This document shows, in pieces, positions 34,181 to 45,700 of a stretch of 64,000 bases of DNA. The position numbers were made by a program, and so were the translations under genes. How positions within the stretch are numbered: position 1 is the stretch's first letter; the number at the start of each line of letters is the position of its first letter. This DNA is from Gracilaria gracilis (lineage: Eukaryota; Rhodophyta; Florideophyceae; Gracilariales; Gracilariaceae): NCBI GenBank assembly GCA_030374805.1, contig JARGSG010000090.1, positions 124,001-188,000 on the forward strand. The letters run 5' to 3'. The notes below the pieces were generated by a model. That model was not told where the DNA came from. It did not search any database and was given only the letters and a program-made list of their open reading frames with translations.

Positions 34181-35118
34181 GAAGATCTTCTGAACTGTAT
34201 GTCTGCCAATTCTGTCATACTCTTTGTCATCTCTTTCATACTTTCAACAAGTTCTGAGTCCCTTCTCTTCGCGGGAGATGCAAATGGCTTACGTAACTGG
34301 CGCTTACGGCTGGGAGGGCTCGAATTGTTTTTGGTTACAGTATTTTCGTTAATTCCGTCTTCGCCATTTCGAACACAATCTCCTTCCTTGGGGTTATTCG
34401 GGTTACATTCCTCAGTGATGTTACTGTTGTACGTGAGAGATACCATCTTAGATAGAATCTCGTTCTGGATGTTTTTAGCTCGGCGGACATGGTCTGGAAA
34501 GGTGGGGTCTCCGGTTTGTTTCTGTACATAACAAATTTTGTCATACTTCTTCTTCAGAGCTTCACATCGTCTCCGTGGTCTGTCGTTTTCTTGCGCGTAT
34601 TTGCTGTAATCTCGGTACACACGATCCGAACCGTTCAATCCAGTTGGGTCATGCTCTTCAATGATATCAAGCAACACATCTACATCCTCTGAAGTGTAAT
34701 TCCAGCTGTTGAGTTTTCTACCTTTTTGGTGGTGTTTTGTGGGTCTACACTCTAGCCCAGTTTCATCATCGTTGTGCAATGTTTCTGTTACAATATCCTC
34801 TTGAGGATCCGAAAGTTGTTCTTTTTCGATAATCATATCGTCTTCTTCCTCCTTATAGTTGATAAGTGGTTCTATTCGCAGACGTGCCCGCTGCATGTTT
34901 GTAATTTTTCCTTGCTCTTGCTGGAGTGAAAAATGTTTGCGCGTTTTGGTGATTACAAACTTTGACATTTCTCTGATGCAAAGTGGCCCGGCATCCGAAA
35001 TCCAAGATGACCAGTCGCAGATTTTTCTTTTTATCTGCATATTGCGCAAAAAACAGGATAAGGTTAGAGACGTAGACGTGTAACCGTGGTGAGAAACCCT
35101 TCTTCCTAGAAAGGGCAT
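34144..35118 (-). CDS. SANT/Myb-like DNA-binding-domain protein
   Basis: The 324-codon frame encodes an acidic middle region (KEEEDDMIIEKEQ) and then a SANT-like fold: NYTSEDVDVLLDIIEEHDP followed by DRVYRDYSKYA and RCEALKKKYDKI. This three-helix pattern resembles the Myb/SANT-like domains found in oomycete and fungal proteins (DUF6818-like) and in transposon-linked DNA-binding proteins. The tail is basic (SRKRQLRKPFASPAKRR) with a helix of MKEMTKSMTELAD type. Several Mets in the first 80 residues could be the start; MSKFVI near residue 50 is as likely as the first. The stop lies in the palindrome at 34111-34180. Copia-2 inserted 96 bp upstream of the first Met, so its promoter may be damaged. 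It may be a host regulator or a remnant of a DNA transposon. Confidence 0.6.
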   Translation of the reverse strand: MPFLGRRVSHHGYTSTSLTLSCFLRNMQIKRKICDWSSWISDAGPLCIREMSKFVITKTRKHFSLQQEQGKITNMQRARLRIEPLINYKEEEDDMIIEKEQLSDPQEDIVTETLHNDDETGLECRPTKHHQKGRKLNSWNYTSEDVDVLLDIIEEHDPTGLNGSDRVYRDYSKYAQENDRPRRRCEALKKKYDKICYVQKQTGDPTFPDHVRRAKNIQNEILSKMVSLTYNSNITEECNPNNPKEGDCVRNGEDGINENTVTKNNSSPPSRKRQLRKPFASPAKRRDSELVESMKEMTKSMTELADIQFRRSSISFCRSLSTFS

Positions 35119-35214
35119 TACCTTTGGATTTCAAGGAATGTAGAGATTTTTGGATGCACCCAGTCGTCCACTGAGTCGACGAGACGGGATTCCTTAGAGG
35201 AAGACGCTTGCGCG

Positions 35215-35350
35215 TGAAATGGGTTGACGCTTGACCCCCAGGAGAAGTTGAGCACTCGCCGTCGCCGGCCGTCCTTTATTTTGCACGCAGAGTGGAACGT
35301 GGGGACACTATGGCACGTTCCACTTTGTGGCCAGGACTACTTCACTCACA
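35215..35350 (-). repeat. 3' LTR of Copia-2
   Basis: It is 136 bp, starts TGAAATGGGTTGACG and ends CTCACA. It matches 41090-41224 with about nine differences and one single-base gap. Confidence 0.9.
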
Positions 35351-38300
35351 CCGTCCTTCGCAAACATGCTCGTAGAGCGATGAATTGCGCATGAACTATT
35401 CTACACTATAAACCGAAGGTGGCTGCCGTTAAAAACCTTTGCCGCAGTAAAACCCAGTAAGAAAAAACCTGCGTGTCTAAGGAAAAGGTATAGCACCATA
35501 CAAATTTCCACTCGGAAGACATCTATGGTCACCAATACAAAAGACAAAGCAAAAACATAGGGGTTCTATAGGTTAGTAATCAAACCAATATCAAGCGCTA
35601 CGCAAACAGACCACAAAGCAGCCTGAGACTTTCTAGGGCATCATGCCTCAAAGACTTCGTCAAGATGTCGGCAGGTTGTACCTCAGTGAAAATCCCCTCC
35701 ACTCTCACAATCTTATCTTTCACAAGCTCTTTAACATGGTGATACTTCAAACCAATATGCTTGTTCCTTTCCGAAGTCTTTGAATTCTTGGCGATAGACA
35801 GTGCTGTTGAACTGTCCGTGAAGATATTGATCGGGTACATACTAGGTTCTTCATTTGTAAGAACTTCGTCCTTGCAAAGTTCCCAAAAGAGCCTACGCAT
35901 CCATGTCAAGGCCTTTCCGCCATGTGACAGTGCGATATATTCTGCCTCGCCAGACGGCAACGCAATGAGCGTTTGTTTTTTCGTCGTCCACATAACCGGC
36001 GCTTCATTCACCTTTATCAACAGTCCCGTTGTCGATTTTCTGGTGTCACGGCATCCAGCCCAGTCTGCATCACAGTATGCTTCCATTGGTGCTGAATTGT
36101 TTGAAGGGAAAAATAGTCCAAGGCCCTTCGTACCATTCAAATATCTTATTACTCTCTTTGCAAATCCCATTTGCCTCATGCAAAGGTCATGTACTTGCCT
36201 TTACAGCATTGAAGCTGCAAACATTATATGCAGTCTAGAGGATACGGCGAGGTACATCAAATGTCCTACCAGCTTACAGTAGCGACCGTGAAGCGCCGAT
36301 GAGAGCTGTTGCTCATCATCACCTCGACTCGTAAGGTCGCAAGGGGAAGGCAACGGCGTCCGCGCACGGTTGGAGTTCCACAGCCCATATTCTCTCAACA
36401 TCTTATCGATGTATCTTGTTTGGCGGACCTTGATTCCATTCTTATCCCGTTCTAGGTCCATTCCAATGAAAGGTTTTGCTTCACCAAGAAACTTCACCTG
36501 GAAGAGTTTCTGCATCTCGACCTTAAAGTCTTTGAGGAGGGAATAAGAATTGGATAGCATAAGGATGTCATGAACAACAACGACGAGGTTCAGTATGGCA
36601 CTTCTGGATTTGTACAAGTATAGGCGGCTATCCGTACTTGATTGATTGAAACCGTGACGTATTAGCTCGTCGTGAAGTAGGGAGCTCCAAATTTGTCCCG
36701 CCTTTCGTGCCCCGTAGATTGATTTCTTAAGTAGGCAGACCTTGCCAGGGACGTAGGAGGATCCAGAGGAGTTCTGGGGTTGTTCCATTAAGAGAGGCTC
36801 CTCGAGGTCTCCGTATAAGTAGGCGTTACTGATGTCCATGTTTTCCATTATTAGGCCCTGAGCCGCTGCCTTGGCGATGGCGAGGCGAATAGTCTCAAGC
36901 CGTGCCACTGGCGCGTACAGATTGTCCGGGTCGAAGTCCAAGTAAGGACGTTGCTTGTCGCCCCGGATTACGCAGCGTGCTTTAGCAAGAACCTTAGGAG
37001 GATCAGCGCTTACATGTTTGACGGTGAAGGTCCATAAGAATGGGAGCGGTTTCATTCCAGGCTTCCTGTCCACCAGCTCCCATGTCTTCCTGCTGACGAG
37101 TGCGTTGAACTCTCTATTTATCGCTTCAGCCCATTCGGGGAGAAGTCTAGCTTCTTCGAATCTTATGTGTGCTTTGCCCGCCTCTCCAAGATCTTGGAAA
37201 CGCGACTGGGCGACCATGCAGTGAGCCAGGGATGCATCCATATGTTCTTCATCCTCTTCCACCATCTCGTTCTCGGCCTCGATCCGTCGGAGGGAGGAGA
37301 AGTCGATGAGTTCGCTTAATGAAGGTAGAGATTCCTTCTCCACCTTAAAATACCTGTCTCGGCACTTGATTACTTTCCGGATTGAAGGAATATATATTCT
37401 TAGTAAGGTGCGAGGGCTTTGCATGCCTACGAAGTGACCAGGGAGGGCGCGAGGAAGTAACTTCTTGTTTGCGACTGTGTCCGATCTGTAGATGAATGCG
37501 TGTCCTGGTTGCCCAAACTTCAGGATATTCGTGAACTCTGGCTTCTTTCCAAAACAGAGGGTGTAGGGTATCTTCATATCTACGCGAGAGTTCGGCAGGC
37601 GGTTCCTCAGATAGTTGGCGTGAGATATGTCTTCTTCCCAGAGTTCTAGGGGAAGCTGGGAAGCTTGCAGAAAGGTCCGTGCCATCTTCCACAAGTCTTG
37701 AATGATGTTTTCGGCTACGCCATTTGATTGATGAGAGTACGGTGGTGCGTATTCGAGAATCATACCGCTTTCCATTGCGTACGCGACGAAGTCGTCCGAT
37801 CTGTTCTCACCCGCCCCTTCAAGGCGAACGCGGTACACTCTGTTGGGAGAGAGTTCGTTCTCCGCGCGAGCCTTGTATCATCGGATCGACTGGAAGAACT
37901 GAGAATTTTTGTCTAGGAAGCAAACTGAGCAAGCTCTTGTGTTATTGTCGATGAGTACCTGGATATACGTTTACCCTTGTAGTGATGGAGGGCTGATGGG
38001 GCCGGTGATATCGGTATGAGTGAGTTCCAATGGTTCAGAGGCAACCGATGTGGAGTGTTGTAGTGGTGCACGTTTGCTTCCAGCGTGTATGCAAGGTGTG
38101 GAGTGTACGTTAGCGATTTCCGATTAGGAAAGTGGTGGTAGTCCGTCGCATTGATCCACGCATGCCCGGAGCCTTTCTCTTCCGGGATGTCTTAGTTTCT
38201 CGTGCCAGTCTTTGGCTGTGTTTCCTGGGGATAGCATGGCGCCTTGTGCTTGAGGAGAAGGTACCGGATTTGGTAGAGGGTATAGGTCGTCTCTGGGGAA

Positions 38301-40339
38301 AGGCCTGTACAATGTTTGCCCAGAGGAACAATCCTTGAGATCGAATCCCGTTAGTCCTTGCTCGTTTGATAACTCGACGCGGACGTGTTGCGAGAGAACT
38401 GAGAGTGAAACTAGGTTAGAATCGAAATACGGAGTGTGTTTCGCGGGTAGCATAAGACCTTCTCCGATAGGCAGTTTGATGGTGCCATGGGCGACGATAT
38501 CTGAAGATGTATCGCATGTGCGCACGGTTTGGCGGCGTGTTGTATTGTACTCCCAGAAGGAGTTCCTTTCCTTGATGAAAACATGAGTGGCGCCCGAGTC
38601 TAACCATGTGTGAAAGATTCCGCTAGGAGAGGCACTTGCTTGCGCGATAGCGACAAAACCACGAGATGTGCCGTCTTCGTGGTGGTTGTTGTTGGGTTTG
38701 TTACCTCGTCGACGGTTACTACTTCCCTTGTTCGGGCCGTTGGTGGTCTCCCAGTCGTTGCTAGGACTGTTTGTATTGTTGTGATAGTTTCGATTGCGAC
38801 TTCGTCTTCTGTGGCGACCACCCCTTTGGCTGGGTGCGTTATTGTTCGTGCCTTTGCGGGACCAACATTCGGATCGTATGTGTCCGATTCGTCCACAGTT
38901 CCAGCATTCGATGCCTTTCGTTCTCTTTCGCTTGTGTTTGAAGGCAGTATTCGACTTATGTGCCGCAGGGTAAGGATGTTTGCCGTCTTTCTTTGGGTCC
39001 GTTGCTTTAGCTGTGCTCGACGATGAGCGATGGTTCCGGCGATCCATTTCAGAGCATACGAGTGAAACGACTTGGTCGTAGTCCATGTTGTTTGCGTTGG
39101 CCAGTAACGTGATCGCCATCAAGGAGTCTGGAAGTGTCCGAAGTAGTGTAGCAGTTCGCTCACGGTCGGATAGAGAATCGCCCAGACGGGCGAGTTCTAG
39201 GAATATGGTTTCCATTTGTAGGAGATGTTGTTGTATATCCTCGCCGTCTTTGAATGTAAATGTTCTTAACTTCTGTCGTAGGTTCATTTTGGACTGGATG
39301 TTGTCCTTCTTGTAGGTGGAGTCCAGTGTGGTCCATACCTCCAGAGCAGTGCAGTGGTCTCGTTCGAGGAGTTCGGATACGGCAATTATTGGTTGAGTTC
39401 CTAAATTCTGCACGATGGCAGATTGGGCCTTACGATTGACGTCGTCCCAATCACTTTGGGATTCTTCTCTTCCTTCATCAGGTCGAGGGTCGGACAGGAC
39501 GAACAATACTTGACCCGAGTGCATAATGTCTCGTACGTATATGCGCCAAGTGTAATAGTGGGCGGTGCCCTTCAGTCGCGGGATGCGCTTCGACTCGTGT
39601 TCTTTTTCCGATTCCATCGTGGAGTTATCTCGACGCGGGAGCCGAGGGGCTGTTGCAAATTGTTGTCTTCACCAGTCCCCTACTGGGTGAGGGTTTCTTC
39701 TTGTTTAGAGTTACTGGCAGGGAGTACTAGCCCCGTACTCCTAAAGGTCAGACCTCTGGCTCCGGGTTAACTCTCTCCCGGTGAGACACGCTTTGCTTTG
39801 GCCTCCCAAGTTCTGCGTGCTTCAGAACGAGGTGCTTCTACGGGTACGAGACGTCCAGAAGAGGTTACTAACAGAGAGATATGTTTTCACCAGTGTACCC
39901 TCTCTAGCCTCTTGCGTCGTACGAGCGCGGCAATCTTCTCCGTTATGCTTTGATGGCACGGATAACTCGTGCTGAACGAAGAGACACCCCGTCACCGTCG
40001 GGAGACAGAGCACTCCCCAGCAGAGCCAGTTATACGGAGTGGTATCAGATTTGACGGTTTGGTAAAAGTCATCTGTCGTTTCCCTGCCGGTTTTCAGCTT
40101 GCGAGTAGTCCTTGCCAACAAAGTGCCAGCTTCCTGAATCAGGAAGGCCAAAGAGGCTCTTAATCAACAGGCGCAGCTTCCCATCCGTTAAATACACGAC
40201 ACCACGCAGCTTCCCGTGGGCCAGCGAGACTTCAAAACTCAACCTGTAGTTCTGGACCAGGGAGACAACCCAATGCTTGGTGCGCCAACACACCACGCCC
40301 CGTAGACAAAGTAGGCTCTAGGAGGGTGTGTTGCGGCAG

Positions 40340-40510
40340 CGCGGCCGAGAAAGGCGTGGCGACGCGGCTGGTGGTGGTAGGCGAAGCGGCGCGGCCAAAT
40401 GCTGGTGAGGCGGTGCGGCCGAAGGAGAGAGGCGGCCCGGCCGAAAAAGGCGGACGACGCGGCGCGGCCAATGGTAAACGAGGCGGCGCGGCCAAGGGAG
40501 AGAGAACGGG
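40340..40510. repeat. GC-rich tandem units in the Copia-2 leader
   Basis: Imperfect units built on GGCGGCGCGGCCAA recur about every 25-30 bases. They lie in the untranslated leader of Copia-2 and create spurious long frames on both strands. Confidence 0.7.
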
Positions 40511-41018
40511 CGTAAAAAGCGGTGACCAGGGCCGGTGCACAGGCGTGGTGAAGATGTGCGAAGGTAAGGTGCGATTTACCAGCCACGGCGGAGAGGTGAA
40601 AGTGTGAGGCGCGGGAGACCAGACACGACAGAGAGGTGCGGGTGTAAAGTAGGTTGCCTCGCGCGGCGGGGTGGCGCAGCGGTATGGGTTGGTGGCCAGG
40701 CGCGGGGCGTAGGTGCGGCGGCGGAATGCGGTGGCAAGGTGCGGTGCAAAAGCCTGTCACTGCGGTGCGGCAGCGAAGGCGGGCCATTACAAGGTGACTG
40801 CAAAGTACGGCGGCGAGGCGCAGAGATGGGATGCGACAGGTGAGGTGGCGCGGAAGCACGGCAGTGGGGGTGCGGAAGCGAGGTGTTGCTATAGGATAGG
40901 GCGGCTACGCGATGCCAGGCGGGGCCACGAGATGCGATACGCAAGGTCGAGTGTGATGGCAAACAGCGGTGTCGTTTGACAAAGGCGACAAGGATGCGGA
41001 GTGGTGGCGGAGGCGGGA

Positions 41019-41034
41019 GGGGGGGGGGGGGGGG
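41019..41034 (+). repeat. Run of 16 G
   Basis: A homopolymer in the Copia-2 leader, 44 bases inside its primer-binding site. Its length is likely to vary and may be misread. Confidence 0.9.
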
Positions 41035-41077
41035 AAGGAAGTTCGGCGCCCTCGGTGCGGTCGGAGGAATTGGGCAG

Positions 41078-41089
41078 CGATGGCTACCA
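41078..41089 (-). other. Primer-binding site of Copia-2
   Basis: On the minus strand TGGTAGCCATCG follows the 5' LTR directly. The TGGTAGC start is shared with Copia-1 and fits a tRNA-Met 3' end. Confidence 0.55.
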
Positions 41090-41224
41090 TGATATGGGTT
41101 GACGCTTGACCCCCAGGAGGACTTGAGCACTCGCCGTCGCCGGCCGTCCTTTATTTGCACGCAGAGTGGAATGTGTGGACAATATGGCACGTTCCAATTT
41201 GTGGCCAGGACTACGTCACTCACA
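41090..41224 (-). repeat. 5' LTR of Copia-2
   Basis: This 135-bp LTR is the partner of 35215-35350 and is followed by the GCGCG target duplication. Confidence 0.9.
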
Positions 41225-42750
41225 GCGCGAGTAGCACACGCAAAGCATTATCACGCAAGCCTATCACTATATACTAGAATACAGCTGATACTACAAACAG
41301 GGGAAAATTCGTAACAAATCTGCATATGTACACACGCAAATGCGTACGAGACGCAGTATCGCTGACAATAATTCACAACACAAATGTTATGCTAAGCAAG
41401 GGCAATTGAATACGTGGAACAATAATGACGCAAAAGTTTTGATTTCCATTTGACAATTCTTTCAATTGTATTCATAAAAACATTGTGCTTGTCACTGTTG
41501 AAGACCATATACGAAGTCCTCGTGATTATATTCATTAACAATATACTTTCGAACTTTTTGGTTCTGAAACGAAATCATATAATAGGCGTCAACCTCAAGA
41601 GCTGCACCATGTAAAAGTGCGCTGGATACAGTTTGTGCGTATATATAGCACACAAAGCTTCCACGTGCTGCGGAACAAGCGTTGCCAATCCATTTGCTTT
41701 CCTCAAAACACGAACAACAAATTTTCCTGCTTGGCCCCTCATGCCCAACATGCCTCTGTTCAAATCGATATCCTATCGCATCCCAAGTCTACCGGCGAAA
41801 AAAACCGTGGGAATGTTGGGGAGGCCTAAGCAGAAAAACAAGTTTGTGCGAACCAAAACCGCAACAAATGAGATCGCCAGCTTTCCTTTGGGGCGTTCAT
41901 CATCGTCTTTGCTAGAAAGTAGTGAAATTCCTTGGTTCGGCTTTCTTCAGCCAGAAGATTTTGTTCGATGCGCTCCGTCTATTTTACCAAACACCCACTG
42001 CGGAAGTACTGACATGCTGATGCATTGAATGTGTGTGGGCACGAATCTGTTGCTTACGCTCACGAAGTAGAACTTGTGAATACAATTGCAGTGAAGTAGG
42101 AGAGGGTATAGCTTATGTTGAATAAGCGTCACCTGTTCTTGGATTCCACGTGTTCTCCGCCGAAATCGTACTGTAATGGCGGTGCGCTAGATGTGGTTTA
42201 CAGCCACATCGCTGAGCTCCGTTTCAGCGGCCAGGGATCGCGTGGCAAACGGTGGCGGAATGCTGTCATAATACACGTGTGCCATAATGAATCGCGCCAC
42301 GAGGCCCAATCACAAATCGCAAATAACAAAAAAGCGTTTTCCTTGTTTTTGAATAAATTTGTCTACAACCGAGCAAATTAAGATTTTGTGTATTTCAGAA
42401 TTCTCCCACTCCGCTACACCAACGGTATATTTCCTGCGTGCGCCCTATAGCAATTTCATTGGCAGCAATTTTATTGGCTGCGCCCGCAGTGCGTTGCCGA
42501 GATTTGAGATGGCACAGATTACAAGGCGGCGCCCTGTTGCCAGTACCGTTGGCGTAAAGGTTACTTCGTACCACGGTACACGCTCGTGTTCTTCTCCAGT
42601 CTGCTCCACGCCATTCTCCCGAGCATGCGCAGCTCTTTCCTCGCCCGTACTGTCTCACTTTTCATCTTTCCACACACTCATCGCCAACGCAACCTTGCCT
42701 ACACTTTCAACTCGAGTCCGTAGCCAATCGCAGACGCCCACTCTCCATCC
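41225..42750. other. Intergenic, upstream of the TIR-NB-ARC-WD40 gene
   Basis: It is AT-rich at the left and more GC-rich in the last 350 bases. A few short frames exist, but none has recognisable content. The promoter of the receptor gene should lie at the right end, where a TATTGGC (CCAAT-complement) block occurs near 42472 and a pyrimidine-rich leader precedes the ATG. Confidence 0.4.
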
Positions 42751-45700
42751 ATGTCTTCAAAAGCAACTTCGGCGCAGACGCTGTCATTCGACATCTTCCT
42801 TAGCCATGCCGGGGAAGACAAGGAAACCATCGCCCGTCCATTGTATGAACGACTTCGCAAACGTGGCATCTCTGTCTTCTTCGACGTCGACTCCTTCCGC
42901 CTCGGCGACGATTGCCCAAAAGTTATGGACCACGCCATGCAAACAGCCCCTGTCGGCGTGTTCATCATGAGTCCTGAATTCGTTGCGAAGGAGTGGCCCA
43001 TACGCGAGCTTATTACCTTCGTCAAACGTTTCGACCACGCTGTAGCCGCCAAACAGACGCCTCCGTTGCTTATCCCTGTCTTCTACCGTCTTGAAACGCG
43101 CGACTGCCGCAACCCAGACATCTTCGATACCTACAGCACCCTTTTTCTTCAGCATGGGCTATTCAAGCGGGCCATGGATGGTAGAGTTCCTCTCCAAAAT
43201 GTTTCGCATGCATTGCACACAGCCGCTACAGTGTGGAGCATCGAAAATGACCTCGGCGCATCGAACCGCGACCGTCCGAACATGGCCTCTACCAGAGAAT
43301 CCTTTATTCACATGATACAGAACAGAATCTTAGAACGCCTTCGAAATAAGAGACCTGACTTGGTGGATAAATGCCGCCCACTCGACAATGAACCGGCGTC
43401 TCAAAGTGAACCAAAGTTCGAAAAGGGCGGCACTGTTCCGCCCAACCCCCCAAGACTCACTTTGGACTACGATTCCTCAGATACTTTTGAGGGAAAGTTA
43501 AAGGCAGCTGTACTCGAACATTCGGCACATAAAGTTCTTGCAGTCGTGGCGGCTGGTCGAGGTGGAGTAGGGAAGTCGTGTGCACTTCGGGGCTTAAACG
43601 ATGTTGCCGATGTCCAGTCGAGGTTCCCGGATGGTGTGCAGTTCATGAGCCTTGGGAAAGATGCTGGAATTGATGTGCTGATTCAGGAGATAGCCCGCAT
43701 TGTTGAAGCGACAGGGAATGAACGGCTTGGGAGTAACATACGCGGTGTGAAACCACTACAGAACGCTGTGGATAAGGCAAGAAAATGGTTCGCGCGCTAC
43801 ATATGCCTATTTCTTGTTGATGATGTTTGGATGGCCAACGGGTTCGACGCAAATACGTTTTCCGTGTTGGCTTACATGATAAACAAAGACAGCCGCCTTG
43901 TGTACACAACGAGGGAGGAAAATCTTGCCAAGGAAGCTGACAAATGCATACATTTTGGGCCAAGGAAAGCTGAAGCTTCGCGAGGTATGTTTCTGAAACA
44001 CTCAGAATTGGAACACCGCAATATTGAGAAGAAGGTAAACATAGACGCATTGGAGCGGATACTAAAAGCGTGTGTTGGTATTCCTTTAGTGCTCGCTGTG
44101 ACTGCTTCAGGCGTTCGAGAGTATTTTTCATTGTTAAAGGGACCCAAAGAAGATGCTCTGCATTTGTATGATGATAAACTGCAGAGGGAACCGGATGCAA
44201 TGATTGAGGGCAAAGTGACGGGATATGGACTGGTCCGGAATGTCACAAACGCATCTATGTCAGTACTGGAGCTTCGTTGGGAGGAAAGAGCGAAACAGGA
44301 AAACTTTCCATTGTCTATTCGAGAGATGCATCAGTCTCTGTGTGTACTACAGAAACAGCAAGAGGTGCCCGTGTCGATGCTTCGGCGGCTATGGGATTTG
44401 AAGGAGGAGACGACCGCTTGGGAAGTGATGAAAGCGCTCAATTCGGTTGCTGTCGTGGATGTGACAATCTCGGAGGGTAAGGGAGAACTAAGTTCGGTGC
44501 TGCGTGTCCACGATGACATTCTTGATGCGCTCTATTTTGATACGAAGGATGAGAAGCAACAGCATTTCAAGCGCTTATTGGACAACTACTGCAGAGGCAA
44601 TGGTAATAGTGTTGATTCTGAAGCGGCAAAGGTTCCTGTGGATGCCGATGAGAGTGACACAATAAACTCTGGTTCTTGGGTGAAGCGGAAGCGATTTCGT
44701 CCATGGATATCGAGCGTGAATGAGGGAGAAGTTGCGGACGAATTAGCAGTTGTAGACCGTACAACCGAGCGGAAGGGAAGAGAAATGTGGAATGTGGAAA
44801 ATGATGATGAATATATCGAAGGTAACGTTTGTCGACTGCTGCATGAAGCTGGAGCGTATGAAGAATTGCTTTGGTTGTTGTTGAAACCGCAATGGGTGGT
44901 GAAGCGTATGCAGAGTGGTGGAATTTTTGGCGTTGAGAGTGACATTTTCATCGGTAAGCAGGCTGTGGATTGCTCTGATATGAAAAGAAAGGAGGAAAAG
45001 AAGAAGGCTCTGGGAGTGATTGCACATGCAGTACGATTGAGCTATCATGCCGTAAAGGAGAACGCTCGAGAAGCACACTTTCAGCTATACGGACGTCTGG
45101 TAGGGTACTCGGAAAAGTGCGAGACCATACGGAGGTTTGTGAATGAGATTGAAGAGGTTGCAGAAAGACCATGGCTGAAGGCAAAGAAAGCTTTCCTGAC
45201 AGCTGCAGGAGGGGCTGTGTTGGAGAGCATTTCAGTGGGAGGGTATATTGCTGGAGTGGTGAAGAAGGGAAACGATCTGAGAGTGTTATGCTGTGAGAGT
45301 GAATTTGTGCGAGTAGTGAAGTATAATGTGAAGTACGGGAGTCGAAGCACAGCCGAAATGGTAGGAAGTTTTAAGGAGGTTGCAATGTCAAACGATGGAC
45401 GAACAATTGTATGTGTGGATGATGACGGTGGTGTGAAGAAGTGGGACGCTGAGTTGAGTGCGGAGACTGTGATAGGACATACCGCGGCTTTGACGAGTTG
45501 CATTTGTGTGAGCGAGGACTCAAGATGGGTTGCATGTGGGTTTAGAGACAACGGAAAGGTATTAGTGTGGGACTTGCAGGGCGGTGACGCGCCTCGTGAA
45601 ATGGAAACCGGGAGAGATGAGAGGGTGTATTGTGTGGCTGTGAGCGGGAGTGGAACAAAGGTTGTGTGTGGATTGGGTGACGGCACGATATGGGTATGGA

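Larger units (their letters stand above)
35215..41224 (-). mobile_element. Copia-2, Ty1/copia LTR retrotransposon, broken
   Basis: LTRs of 136 and 135 bp (35215-35350 and 41090-41224) differ at about nine sites, and an exact GCGCG duplication flanks them (35210-35214 and 41225-41229). On the minus strand, gag with a CCHC knuckle (CWNCGRIGHIRSEC) and protease (LDSGATHVF) lie at about 38.1-39.6 kb, integrase and reverse transcriptase at about 36.2-37.8 kb (YAPVAR), and RNase H at about 35.6-36.2 kb (YCDADWAGC, NKHIGLKYHHVKE). The leader before gag is about 1.5 kb and GC-rich. The coding is broken in about three places. At roughly 7 percent LTR divergence it is the oldest element here with both LTRs found. 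Confidence 0.93.

Noticed and set aside
40239-41223. Pro/His/Arg-rich frames in the Copia-2 leader as proteins.
   Set aside because: They follow the GC-rich tandem units and overlap the leader and LTR of the element.
42359-42970. A 203-codon frame overlapping the start of the TIR gene.
   Set aside because: It overlaps the TIR coding in another frame, and its Ser/Thr-rich content is that of an out-of-frame reading.
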